Assembly: GCA_963971425.1 (NCBI GenBank)
Contig: OZ020517.1
Coordinates: 14,448,501 to 14,512,500 of the forward strand
Direction: 5' to 3'
Length of the DNA: 64,000 bases
Origin: Bryoerythrophyllum caledonicum
Lineage: Eukaryota; Streptophyta; Bryopsida; Pottiales; Pottiaceae
Part shown: one piece after another, positions 45,110-56,700 of the stretch
Layout: every line of letters begins with the position of its first letter
Numbering within the stretch: position 1 is the first letter of the stretch
Position numbers and translations under genes: made by a program
Notes under the pieces: model-generated
Told to the model about the DNA's origin: nothing
Databases searched by the model: none
The model's input: the letters and a program-made list of their open reading frames with translations, nothing else

Positions 45110-45410
45110 CCGAGCACTCATGCATCACTCAGCCCATGTGTCTTATCCCACATGCGTAACTTAGTCCATGTGAATGAATCAACTCATGTGAATAAAATAG
45201 CCCATATCATCATCTGAATGAATCAAATGCCCATACGTATAATCAGTCCCTATGAATAATAAAACCTATGAATGAATTACTCAGTCCACGAATCAACATA
45301 AACGTGAATGCCCATTAATGAACATACATGTAAATGACCATACATACCAATGAATCACCCAACCCATATGTCCATTGTGAACTATCACTCATGCATCACA
45401 CAAAACACTC
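45110..45410. repeat. Degenerate short-word repeat inside the Tc1 element
   Basis: Variants of (A)TGAATGAATCA, CAGTCCATGTG and CCCATATG recur about a dozen times with irregular spacing. It has the look of an eroded minisatellite and has no coding role. Confidence 0.5.
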
Positions 45411-46505
45411 TCTTTGCTCTCAATATCATCCCAACATTCAATCTATGACAAATCACACAAGATTTCCTTAACATAGGACTCAATTGATATTTAGAGGAAG
45501 AAATTTTGTCATCGGCGTATGATGCACAAATAATAACCAAGTGGATTCTTCTCGATGAAACAACTCAACACTTATGCATGTATATGTTATTGAACTATTT
45601 GAGAAACAATGTTTAGGGGCTAAGTCACATGACTAAGTTCAATGTGGAAGCACGAGGTGTCAGATATTTCGACATTTTCAATATGTACTTCAAATTGTGT
45701 CTTGAAGTTACACGCTGGTCAATTTTGAAAATCTTTTTCTATATTCATCCTGAAAATTTCCCATAAGTTGTCGACATAGTGATAATTCTGTGTCAACAAT
45801 TTCATTCCTAAATCAACAAATTTTCAACCCTAGGGAGGGTGTCTAAGTTGGAAGTAGTGACCCCTTTGTTTCTTACAACTACACATGTTGGTAGATCTGG
45901 ATTATATGTTTGTTTTTTTTTAGATCTTTTGGACTTGAAATTTTCACACATGAAACCAACATTGAGATGATCTCGCGCCATAAATTTCATGGACAAATAA
46001 AAAATTCTCAATCTTTGAGAGGGTGTCAAAGTCAGCAACAATGTGGACACTATCCCTAAAATTGCAAAAACGCCAACTTGAATGTCACCCTATTGTACAT
46101 GATAAGGTGTATTGTCATGTGGTAGAGTCTTTAGACATAAGTTTCATTCGCCCCTCTCATACAGAACAAAATAAATCAACTTTCAACCAACACTATAAAC
46201 TCCAAAATATGTCAAAAATTACAAAAAATATTGAAAAGTGGACCACGTTTGAGCAAATCCTTACGACCAAATTATAAGTGAAAATTGAATTAAAATAAAA
46301 ATCAGCAACGTATTCTCTTCGCCTTCAATAGTGCACCAATTTCCAAATCTGTTTGTTCTATCATAAAATAAAAATAAAAATTCTAAAATGCATAGAAAAT
46401 CTAAAAAATATTCAATAAAAAAGTTGTAAATTTAGGGCAACAATGTCTATTGATTCCACAAAATTTTCACATCAACATTGTCACGTGTTTTTTACAATTA
46501 AACTC

Positions 46506-47653
46506 CTAATCCTCTTTGCTAAACTCCGTACCAATCTGAACACTTGTACCGATCCTAGTAAATCCAGGAGCAAATTCTGATGGGAGAGTTGCATGGAAGT
46601 CGTCTTTTCCATGCCATATGATTTCCACTACTCCATCACAAGCTCCAAAATCTACAAATGACTTGTACGAAGGTACCACAAACTCACCCCCAGTGGCTTG
46701 AAAACCTGCATCTAAACTGGCTAATTCTCCATCGTGTCTAAATACAGGAGCCCAAATGCCATAAGTATAAGACTTATTACCATTATCACAATGAAATTCA
46801 TTACTGAAATCAAGGGTATAAGTTAAATTACTTGTAAGACCTGAAGAGGCTTGTTGTTGATCACCAACATCCGTCTGTAACAAATCCGGAACATTAGCCT
46901 CGTCCGCTTTAAGCAATACCAACGCAAGCTGATTAAACCTCTTCTTGTAAAAAGCCGCAGTCCATGAAATAATTTCTTCTTGATCAGTCTTTCCTGTATA
47001 AAAATATAATCAGTTTAAAAATATGATTGAAATAAAAAACCCAATCAATGACTTTTACGAGATTCAAATCAGAATACCAATTTATAAAAATAAAAATAAA
47101 ACAATTACCTGCTCCCCAAGTGAGCTCAAACATCTTCCCGTTGCAATGAGCCCTGTTTCCCTTGATCGAGGCTGCTTGTCTTTTTAAATCAAATAAACTA
47201 GTTGTTAAATGATTGAAGTCTTTCTTAATCTCCTCTGACATTTTATCAAAAGGACTAAACTGAACCACCATGACGATATTTTTTGTGGCGTTATCCAAAA
47301 TGACAACTTTCCCTTTGAAGATACGAAAATAATCTTCAGGACATTTCTCCATAAAAACTCCTTCAAAATTCTCCTCAACCCGGGTTCTCATCATCAAGAA
47401 TGCACCTGCAAAACAAAATAAAAAACCAACTTCGTTTTCTTTATGATATCACAAAAATCAGAATTTACTTCAAAAAATTAACAGATTGAAAATACATACC
47501 TAGTAAATTCTTGTGTACTTCCAAAAGGCCTCTCCTTAGTCTCTGTTGTTTTTTGCTTTTTTTGGCATTTGAATACTTTTTCCTCTTCTCTTTCCTGGTT
47601 GTCATAACAATCATCCAAATCATAGATAATATGGTTGCCGCAATAGCAGCCAT
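46506..47653 (-). CDS. Unrecognised single-pass membrane protein
   Basis: Three exons (47653-47500, 47405-47109, 46993-46506) splice in phase into 312 residues. Residues 2-20 (AAIAATILSMIWMIVM) are a hydrophobic anchor followed by a very basic stretch (TTRKEKRKKYSNAKKSKKQQ), indicating type III/II orientation with a cytoplasmic C-terminus. The rest includes FRIFKGKVVILDNATKN, AHCNGKMFELTWGAGKTD and a beta-rich acidic end (GFQATGGEFVVPSYKSFVDF). I do not recognise the family. The splice acceptor just before the first exon (47670) shows that at least one upstream exon exists, probably untranslated, consistent with a TATA box near 48626. Confidence 0.7.
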
Positions 47654-48622
47654 GACAAAAACAAAATACCTGCAAAGAAAAACAAAAAAAAATCCAATCA
47701 TTCAAAAAAATTCCAAAATAAAATCCAAACGATCAACTCCCAACAATCACCAACAACTACATACATACAAAGCACTTAACAATCAATGGCGAACAAGACA
47801 AGAAGATAGACCTCCTAAACACAACTAGAAGAAAACAGGGGGCAATACAAACACAATCGAGGTGAGCAACAACAAACGCCAAATGATGTGCAGAAGTAGG
47901 TGGAAAAGTGTGGATCTGTGCACAAGTATGATAATCCTGAATGATTCTTGCCTGAAGTTGCTGCAGGTCTCCTGACCTCCAAACTCTGCACTCTGCACCG
48001 ACACCACACATTGAGCATCACAAGCGGAACACGGCTAGCAACAACGAATGATCACTCAGGTGATCGAAAATCCAACCAAGACGACAACCACATCGACCTG
48101 TGTGGAAAGCAGAAAGAGTGCACAAGACATACATGAGAGGTCAAACAGAGATATTACACACAAGCTGCTATAACTTCTAGAAGAGCCAAGAATGATCACA
48201 TTTCGTAGAAAAAGAACGCTAGCCATCACACTTCGTACTCATACAACTCATTTGATTGAGCTGTGCCATGAATCATGGCCAGAGCTTCAAACTGAATCCA
48301 TGGACTTTGGTGTGTGGGAGTCCGAGAGCCTTACCAGACTCCAAACGATCGCCGCTACCGTTTGAAGCCTTCTCCAGCTCGATCTGCCCACTTCATAGGC
48401 TGCACAACATCTTCACAAAGAGGGAGATGCGAACCACCAACTATGCAAGTTTGTAGCAAAACTCTCCGACTCAAGCTTTGAACGAAGCCAGCTTCCTTGC
48501 CAGCGAGGGAGCACCAGCGGCGATGGAAATCAAGTGCACGATGAGCGAGGCGGTGGCCGCGAGCGCAGACTTTTAGGTTACACAACTTTAAACGACGACG
48601 TTGAAGCTTCATTGAAAACCTC
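47654..48622 (-). other. Probable 5' untranslated exon(s) and intron of the membrane protein gene
   Basis: A pyrimidine tract and CAG acceptor at 47670 imply an upstream exon on the minus strand. Several short minus-strand frames (48012, 48612) start here, but none splices convincingly into the coding exon. Exon limits are not determined. Confidence 0.4.
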
Positions 48623-48630
48623 TTTTTATA
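48623..48630 (-). promoter_or_regulatory. Possible TATA box for the membrane protein gene
   Basis: Minus-strand TATAAAAA is followed about 30 bases downstream by purine/pyrimidine sequence suitable for a start site. The gene's coding part lies ~950 bases downstream, separated by at least one intron. Confidence 0.4.
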
Positions 48631-49965
48631 GTCACGGAGGAGATTCCAAAATCAGTTTTTATTAAGTTATTAATATCACTTTTTTATCACTTTTTTTACA
48701 CCACTTCTTATTGTCAAGTTAAATATTGGGCACGTTTCCATGATTTTTTAAAAATTTGGAGCGAGAATTTGTGAAGATGAGAGCTGGTATATAGGAAGTA
48801 GTAGAAATCTCCTCGTCCTCTACAAGGAAAGGGCAATTTTAAAGTATTACTTTTACTTTGATGTATAGTATTAAAATAAAAGTATATAATGATGGTATAA
48901 TGTGAAGGTTTCAAAAGAAAAGAGTACTGTAATAATATTTTCAAAAAGCGTAAAATGAGTCCCTTGTTGAGTATTTGCCACGTGTCATCACCGGGCTTGC
49001 TCTCCACCCCTTTCCCCCGTTGCTCGACGGGGCAGTATATATTGTGAATAAAAGCACCAAGGTAAAAGCGTGAAATCTTCCGGAAATGTAGAAAAGTTTG
49101 ACCGCACGCAGTCACGGAAACTAATCCAATTCTATTATGTACCAAGCTATCATTTTTATTCTCATTGGACATATAGAGAATTAGGCCATCTTTGAAAATG
49201 TTTGGTGGAGGACGGTACGGTTCTTTGTTCGCCTCTTGAATACTACATCTTGGAATTTATTTGTGTTGTTAAAGTTTAGAAAATAATACGAGCATGTGCT
49301 TTTAGTGGTATGGGTTAAAATCTTACCACCACTATGTCAATATTTATTTATTTGTGTTGGTTATTATATGGAATACTGGTTTTTGGATACCCGTTGTCTC
49401 CAATGGAAAATCCTAAAAGAGGGAACATAAAGTTGGTATAAACCATGGAAACTACAAAATCTGCATGTGCAAATTAAAATATAAACAAAAGAGAACCAAA
49501 TACTTTACAAAATGGAGTCATTCGCAAATGAAAATGCAATTTCAAAAGCACTTCGTTGTAAACAACATTGTGCGTTATTTTGTCCCCTCCATGTGCTACT
49601 CCTTCCAAGAGCACCACACTTGTGTTGTGCATGCAATTTCCTTCAGTTACACATTTAATTTATTATTTTTTTCAATTGATGTGAGTTCTTAAAAACCAAT
49701 TGAAGCATAATTTAATCAAATTCCACCACATGAAAAAGCTTATTCTAGTGAATTAACCCATTGTAGTAGAAGAGGCTTGTCACCATGTCATTATGCACAA
49801 CATCACGTTGGCAAAGTGGGTACAATTGGTCTTCGTCCAGTCCTAGTTTGAAGTGGGTCTGATTGATAAATGCCGTCTTTTGAACTCGTGAAGAAATTCT
49901 TTCAATATCTTTTGTAGGCTGCAGACAACAATCAAAATGCAAACGGGCATACCTACATTTCAATC
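48631..49965. other. AT-rich spacer, no gene
   Basis: I see nothing supportable. A 152-codon minus-strand frame (48714-49172) is low-complexity and probably chance. Confidence 0.4.
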
Positions 49966-50053
49966 AATCTCAAACTTATCATGTTCAAATACAACATTAT
50001 ACACGTAGAATACTGTGCCCAACAGTGGCACCTTCTGACGTTAAGGGTTAAAA
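49966..50053 (-). mobile_element. MITE family A, truncated inverted copy
   Basis: On the minus strand this starts TTTAACCCTTAACGTCAGAA and continues GGTGCCACTGTTGGGCACAG and TATTCTACGTGTATAATG, matching 1718-1805 and 30682-30780. The second half of the element is missing or too diverged. Confidence 0.75.
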
Positions 50054-50870
50054 TTAATAGTACAACATGTTCTCTACTTCATTGTTGAAGGTAACTAAAA
50101 TTAGTTACGATAAACTTAACTGGAGGGTTTCAATTAAGATACCAACCTCTTCTACATCTAAGTGGAGTGAACATTAGTAGTATTATAAGTCATTTGAGGT
50201 TATCTTAATGAAACTTCGGGTAACTTACAAACATATTGGAGGAGAGGAAAAAGGCCCCCAAAAATTATGCATCATCAAGTTCACCCGAGAAAAAAAAAAT
50301 CGATAAACTTGTTCGAAGAAATTTTTATCATAAGCACTTCCCTCGTATTAGATTCCATTTCATCGAACAGGTTTATCGAAAAATGCTCCAAATGTGACCA
50401 CATACTACAACATACCTGAACCTATCACAACAACATCATAGCTGAGAAAAACGAGAAATTACACTTTAAACACAAGAAACAGCTGCACATTCGAAAATCG
50501 CGTGCTGGCAGGAAGATAATCTCTTTAAGACAGCGAGAGAAGCCGCCTACTTCAAACTCTTTCACACTATAAACTGAAAACCGCTTTCCAAAAAATCACG
50601 GCATCATCAAGGATTTAAACATAAACCTAGCACAACTCCATAACGACCACACGTTTACTTGAGAATCAGATGTGAGATACAAATCTCTTCAAGTGTTAGA
50701 CAAAAATTGATGAGAGAGTGAGAGGAGTGGACTATTTCAAACTCCACCACGTTGCTCTCCGGAGCATCAAACCCTAAGCTGACAACTACTTTTCAAAGAG
50801 GGAGCACAATACTGCACAGGGACGGAGAAGGAGAGAGCGCCGCATACGAACCTCGTTAGAGTTTCTCGCT
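50054..50870. other. 3' flank of eIF1A, no gene
   Basis: No gene. It probably holds the eIF1A 3' untranslated region near 50700-50870. Confidence 0.4.
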
Positions 50871-51308
50871 CTATATCCTGTCGATGTCCTCGTCCTCAAA
50901 CTCCACATAATCGTCGCCGTCGCCGCCCTCCTCGTCGTCCATGCCGCCGGCAATACCTTCGTTGAGACGCACGTTCTCAGGGAGCTCGCCGTATGCCTTG
51001 AGCAGCCTCGCCTCGTCCGGCTGGTACTTGAGAATCACGTCCGCCTTGTCGTCCTGGTAGTCACGCAGCCCGACGAGGATGATGTCCCCGGACGCGATCC
51101 ACACCTTCTTGTGCATCTTGCCGCGGATGTGGCACAGCCGCTTGGTGCCGTCGATGCAGAGCGCCTCGCAGCGCCCGTTCCCCAGCATGCGCAGCACCTG
51201 CGAGTACTCCTGCCCGTCCTCCTTGAACACGAGCTCGCGCTTCTCGTCCTCCGCCTCGTTCTTTCCGCGCTTCCGGTTCTTGCCTCCCTTCCCCTTGTTC
51301 TTCGGCAT
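50871..51308 (-). CDS. EIF1A: Translation initiation factor eIF1A
   Basis: A single uninterrupted frame of 145 residues, the standard eIF1A length. Order: basic N-terminal tail ([18 protein letters not shown]), OB-fold ([80 protein letters not shown]), and an acidic C-terminal tail ending FEDEDIDRI, which contacts eIF5B. It binds the ribosomal A site and helps scanning and start-codon choice in the cytosol. The single coding exon in an otherwise intron-rich window is notable; introns may be confined to the untranslated region. Confidence 0.97.
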   Translation of the reverse strand: MPKNKGKGGKNRKRGKNEAEDEKRELVFKEDGQEYSQVLRMLGNGRCEALCIDGTKRLCHIRGKMHKKVWIASGDIILVGLRDYQDDKADVILKYQPDEARLLKAYGELPENVRLNEGIAGGMDDEEGGDGDDYVEFEDEDIDRI

Positions 51309-52429
51309 GTTCGCTTGCTGCTGCGGTTTGCGATCCTCCTACTCCCTTTCTTCGCAGGTTCTTCTCGTCGAGAGATGATTGCTGTGAGCTCGGCAGACAA
51401 TGAGAGTCGTTTAGGGTTTGGTGCGCGTCTACTCAACGAAGAAGACGACCGCCTGTAACCGTGGGGTCTCTATGACCGTGATTGGTGGTCCGTTGGCGAT
51501 TCGCTAACATCCCGATCCTAATACCGTGGTTTCTGAGGACCTGCTAAGGTCCGGCGGGTTATACCGTACTATGGGAAGAGGAGGACCGGGTATGACCGTG
51601 GGGTCGGGTTTGTTAAGCCCTGGAGCGTCAGAGCAGCCAGAAATTGGCTTCTCGGATGATATTTCAAGGATGATAATAAAAGTGGATGATCTTTTTACAT
51701 CCAATTTTTCTTTGGGAGACTTCATTGAATGTGTATGTCATAGATGATGATGAAACTTGCCTTGTTGAGGTAATCATGTTTTAGCTAGAGAAGAAAATCT
51801 TTGTGACATAGATCTCAATAGAGTGCATTTTAGAAACTCTGAGCTATTGCTCCAAATCTGAATTCCAGTCATTCAGGTGATAATTTTGAATTTGAGTCCA
51901 ACTACTGAAACAAAGCTTGTGAAGTCTAGTTTCCATTCCAACTAATTTTTTTGAAAAACACATAAAGTTGAATAAGTTATTGCACTTTGAACTTTGGGCC
52001 CATAACGGTGGTTGACCAAATTCTTAATTTTAGCTAAACACTGACGTTTCATCTACACCCCAAGTTTTGGCACCGTAATGTACACCTCTGGTGAAATTTT
52101 CAGAATTATTAGGCATACATTGTATTTGATATGAATTTTCTTCACTTTTGCTTCCAAAAGTCACAATTATTATGAATTTTCACCAAAAAATCTGCAATTT
52201 TGTGACATAAGCAAGACATGTGATTTCATTTGGGAAAAATAAAAATTTAAAAAATCCACCCATATTCGATGAAGAAATAGAGCACAAAGTGAAATGGAAT
52301 TTGGGAAAGATGCCACGGTCATAGGCTCTGTCTTTTAGGGATTAGCGTGTTGAAGAAGAAGTGTTGTGCATGTAAGTTAAAGTCATTCATAATCGAGAAG
52401 TCAAGAGGATAAATAGTAATAATCTTCAG
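51309..52429. other. eIF1A upstream region and spacer
   Basis: The first ~150 bases are the likely eIF1A promoter. Words like ACCGTGGGGTC recur four times at 51455-51610 (a degenerate short repeat). No gene beyond that. Confidence 0.4.
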
Positions 52430-52735
52430 CAATAGCCAATAGAATTACAATTTCAATTCAAGTCATTTTCTATTATATTGATGAAATGTGAATTAGTTGT
52501 GAATTTTCAAAGTGTGTTTTGTCATGTTTAGTCAATGGGTGCCAATAGCTATTCTTCATAATTGCTAAACAGAAATAAGATCGACGGTTCTAATTGGTCA
52601 CAACTAATCCACAATTTTGAGGGTGGTTGGAGACGAGGGTGGCAATAGGATGGAAGTCGGTTGAATTTTATAAGTGTCTGTCATGGTATTTGGTTTGTTA
52701 CAAAGGGGGTTATTGCAGAAGAGATATACCCAAAT
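52430..52735 (-). repeat. Dispersed repeat E, copy 2 (inverted)
   Basis: Reverse-complement relative of 11836-12130, with conserved words CGACTTCCATCC, TTGCCACCC, ACTAAACATGAC, TTCACAACTAATTCA and GAAATTGTAATTCTATTGG. Non-coding, and apparently a mobile family. Confidence 0.75.
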
Positions 52736-52844
52736 GTCACTCAATTTTAAGATAAACTTAGATTTTGTCTCTAAGAGATTCATGTAATGTTTAGAGGTTT
52801 AACTATATATATATACATATAGAAATAATTTGGTTGGCTTTTAA

Positions 52845-53045
52845 TGATGATCTGTAGAAGAGTTTGGAGGTCTTTAAACTCAAATCGAATTCTCCTTGGG
52901 AGTGAAGACAAAATTCATATTAAACATCATAAGTATTAGCTACCTTCTTTTCTATAGACCCAATTTTAAAAATCAAAAACCATTTTAACTATTGTAAAAA
53001 ATGAAGATATCTTATTTAAACGTAGGGTGACTTTACAAATAGCTC
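52845..53045 (+). repeat. Dispersed repeat D, intergenic copy
   Basis: Contains GAAGAGTTTGGAGGTCTTTA with AACTCAAAT and CTTGGGAGTGAAGA, then TTAGCTACCTT, matching the RNase T2 intron copies (61380-61480). It ends near TGACTTTACAAATAGCT; the complement of this word, TTTGTAAAGTCA, begins other copies. Confidence 0.65.
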
Positions 53046-53719
53046 ACACCTACCAAAATTTGCTCTAAAAGAGCCGTTTATACATTGTCTCACTGAATTT
53101 GATACCAGATGAACCAGCCAACCAAAATAAATCACCCGTTTAGACACCTCCGGATATTCCGACGCAATCCCAGGCATCACCCGTACACCACCCCAACCTA
53201 ACCATGATATCGCCGGGGATCAGAGGATATGCCCGCCTTGTCGTCCTTTCACATGACGCCGCCTCACCAGTATCAGCATCACAATCACGCGACATTCTCT
53301 CGATACCCGGTACGTACACCTGGTCATCACCACTCCGATGCTACCCCGATAACCAGATGATACCTCGTCTCTCAGGTCGTGTGTGTGACACGACCACGAC
53401 GTTGGAAGAATCATGTGCGAGCCGCGATTTCGCCATCGCCATTGTCGCTTCGGAGAGAAGCCCTCACTCGCAACGCTTGCGGCCTTGCTAGACATGTAGT
53501 CAGAAGCTGTAGAACTCCGGACGGATTATTGTGGAGCTCTCTGTGCGCCAATTAGGGTTTGGTGGGGGTTGCGCCGCGGGAGTGGACTGGTTCTTGTGAG
53601 CGCTCATAATGCTTCTTTGTTATACTTGAGTGAGAATTGATGCGACTTTGGATTTGGTAGGAGTTTCAAGGCGCTGATTCCTTGGGAATAGCGAGGTCGA
53701 GGGGAAGTTAGAGCGGGAA
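53046..53719. other. Golgin promoter region
   Basis: Upstream region of the p115 gene. A 95-codon frame at 53204-53491 shows no recognisable motif and is probably chance. Confidence 0.4.
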
Positions 53720-56700
53720 ATGGCGTTTAAGCTGGGGTTGAACCTCAACGCCGTAGCGCAGGTACTGCGTTTCGCTTTTCTCTCGTGTTTGTGCACGTTA
53801 TGTGACCGTATTTTTCGGTTTCTGCCTCAATTCTGATGGCTGTTGTCTTAAAACATATTTGATGTTCTTAGGAATCACCGACACTATTGGAATGCAGTTG
53901 AACCGATACTCTCTAGTTTTTGACTAGGCGACACAGCTTTCATTTTTGTGTTGTGTCCTGAACATTGAACTTATATTTTGTCTTGACATGTATTAAAAAT
54001 TGCGTAGGGAGTTGGCGGACTTGTCTTTGGCAACAACAACTACGGACGCGATGAAGACGACGGGTAACGACTCCGCTGTTTTCTTAGATTTGAGCTTTGA
54101 TAGTTTCTTTATTAGAACATGACTGACAATGAGGACATCCGACAGAGGAGTGGAGGAGCTTTTGGAGCGGATTAGCAATGGGAAGCTAGCTGATGATCGT
54201 CGTAACGCCATGCAAGAGCTGGAGGCCGCCGTGGCGGAGAATCGCACTGCAAAGCTTGCATTCGGGGCTATGGGTAAAGAGAGCTGCTTTATCTGTCTAT
54301 TGCTAGATTGATGTATGTTCTCGGGAGGTGTTCCTTGAGATTTATTAGCATCATGGAATTGTTTCAGGTGAATGCTGCTTTGCTGAAGACCCTTTCTGTG
54401 TGAACAGGGTATCCTATCCTGATGGCGGTTTTCAGGGAGGAGCGTGAAGATTTGGAAATGGTGAAGTCGAGCTCATCTGTGATTTTCCTATAATCATGTT
54501 TGTAACGTGGTATATTCGCAGGTTGTTTGCAGACAGTCGGAATTTTGTTCGTTTGTTGATGTTTGATGTCGATTAATTTTCAGGTGAGGGGAGCGCTTGA
54601 GACGCTTCTTCACGCATTAACAACTGATGATTTAGGGCTAGAGGCACCTGGTCAAGTTCAAGCTGGCAGTATCAATTCGGAATTGCTTGCACGAGAACCT
54701 GCCAGTATTGCACTTCTGTTGAGCCTTCTGGTATGCACCTTTTGTTCCGTTGGCATCTTCCTCATTGGGATGTTGTGAGAGTTGGTTTGACATGATTATC
54801 TTAGACCCTTCTTCTTGCAGGATGATCCAGACTTCTATGTGCGATATCACACACTGCAAGTTTTGACTGCCCTGCTGACGAGTTGCCGTACAAGGTGTGC
54901 ATAAACTTAGGCCTTGACTGGAGTGCTTCTCTTTCAATGTCTCGCTTCGTTATGGGATCCTTTGGTGTTCTTGTTCTCTACTCTGAGTTGTTGATGGGGT
55001 GTACGCGGTGAAGGCTACAGGAGCTGGTGCTTTCTATTCCTCAAGGCATTACTCGGCTGATGGACATGCTTGCCGAGCGTGAGGTATATTCACCGGCCTA
55101 ATCTCGTTGTAAAGGTTGTCAGTCAGGTATCAGTGCAGGTGACTGCTATTATTTTTCAAGTAATGCTTGTGAGTCTTACTCGGACCCTCCCGATTACAAC
55201 AATAAAAAGGTTATGATGGGGTGTCCCAGTGATGGTTAAAGATCTACGATATTATCGTTCCAATTACCGAATCTTGTGTTGGACATGAAGAGACATCTGA
55301 GGGACACCTTTGATCTTGTGAAAATCCTTGTCTTGCGCTCTCCTAGCAGTGGATCGTCAGTTGAGATTTACGTCTGTCAATTTACGGACATGTTCGTGCT
55401 GTGAGGTCTGTTCATCTACAGATGTTGATGATGTAGAAGTTGCTTCTGTGATGGTTGTCAATCCGATTTGTGCTGAATACTGGCTTATGTCGAGAACGTG
55501 ATGCAGTTAGAACCTTGTGATTCACCTTCGTGCTTGCATTTTCCTTCTGTTCCGATGCAGGTTATACGCAATGAAGCATTAATTGTGCTGGCTTTGCTCA
55601 CACGGTCTGCAGAGGTGTGAAAGTTTTCTATACAAGCATTTGTATTACGTTGCTCTTTGTTTTATGCATTTTTGTTCTCAGTTCTGTCAAAGTTTTATTC
55701 TGAGGTTTATTGTTTTAAACCTATTCAAAATGGAGTGTAGCTTGATACTGGCATGAAGCTGTGAAGGGATGAACAGGGTCCAGTTAGGAAGTGGCAGCTT
55801 GTTTCAGTTGGAAATACTTTTGTTTTACTTTTTTTGCATATGTAGTTACTTGTTCGACTTAAGCTTAGGCTCTCCTGAAATGCACAGGAAATACAAAAAA
55901 TAGTGGTGTTTGAAGGTGCTTTTGATCGCCTCTTCAACATAATTAAAGAGGAAGGAGGCTCAGAAGGAGGCATCATCGTACAAGTACATATCAAACTCTC
56001 TTTTGAGTTAGTGGGGTCAGTCATTCAGAATGGCTAACAATTTGTCACCAGAGTTTCAAGTTATATTAGAAGTTCTCAGTTATCTGATCGGAAGATTTAC
56101 GGTTATGATAACTCGCAATTGCCATTTTAACGTTTCAGGATTGTTTAGAGCTGCTCAACAATCTCCTGCGCAACAATCCGTCTAATCAGGTTAGCACTGT
56201 TATTTTTTTGCTTTGTTTTAATGGTCTGCTTGTATCTGTCTTGTTTCGTCCTGATGAGTGGGAGAGGTCTGTCGTGTGAACTGCAGATCTAATGTAAAAT
56301 GCTAAGAGATATAATGAGATCAGAGAACATTTCAATTAACTTTTGACGTGTCCTGCAGATTTACTTAAGGGAAACTCTAGGTTTGCAAAATGTTGCTCAG
56401 CTTCTAAAGTTGCGAAAAGGCATTGCAGATAGCTTCCCGCAGCAGAAGGTAAATATTTACAGGGTCCAACAGCTACTTTGGTAAATCGATCTCTTGATTA
56501 ATGCTCGACTTAAGCATTTACACGGTACTACTGAATATGCACGTCAGGGGAATGCTCAATATCATGATGCTCATGTACATGTGCTTGGGTTGAGGGAACA
56601 GACTGTTAATCTTCTATGTGTACTGGAGACTGTTGCGCTTTTACTTGCCGGCGGTCCTGACGCAAAGCCAGGAAAGGATGCCAATATTGTGGCTAATCAA

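Larger units (their letters stand above)
43695..46095. mobile_element. Tc1/mariner element with long, internally repeated TIRs
   Basis: The ends read CACTAGGGTGACATTCAAAT and, on the other strand, CAATAGGGTGACATTCAAGT, each next to TA, the Tc1/mariner target. Inverted similarity extends for hundreds of bases. Within the left arm a sub-repeat (CCAACTTTGACACCCTCC... followed by GGATTGAGAATTTG-like words) appears three times (about 43758, 43931, 44113), and its complement appears twice in the right arm (about 45829, 46018). A decayed transposase lies between them on the minus strand. Length 2,401 bp. Confidence 0.88.

Noticed and set aside
48355..48612. Coding first exon for the membrane protein gene
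   Set aside because: The 85-codon frame has no matching splice phase to the exon at 47669 that I can defend, and the putative TATA box lies only ~11 bases before its ATG.
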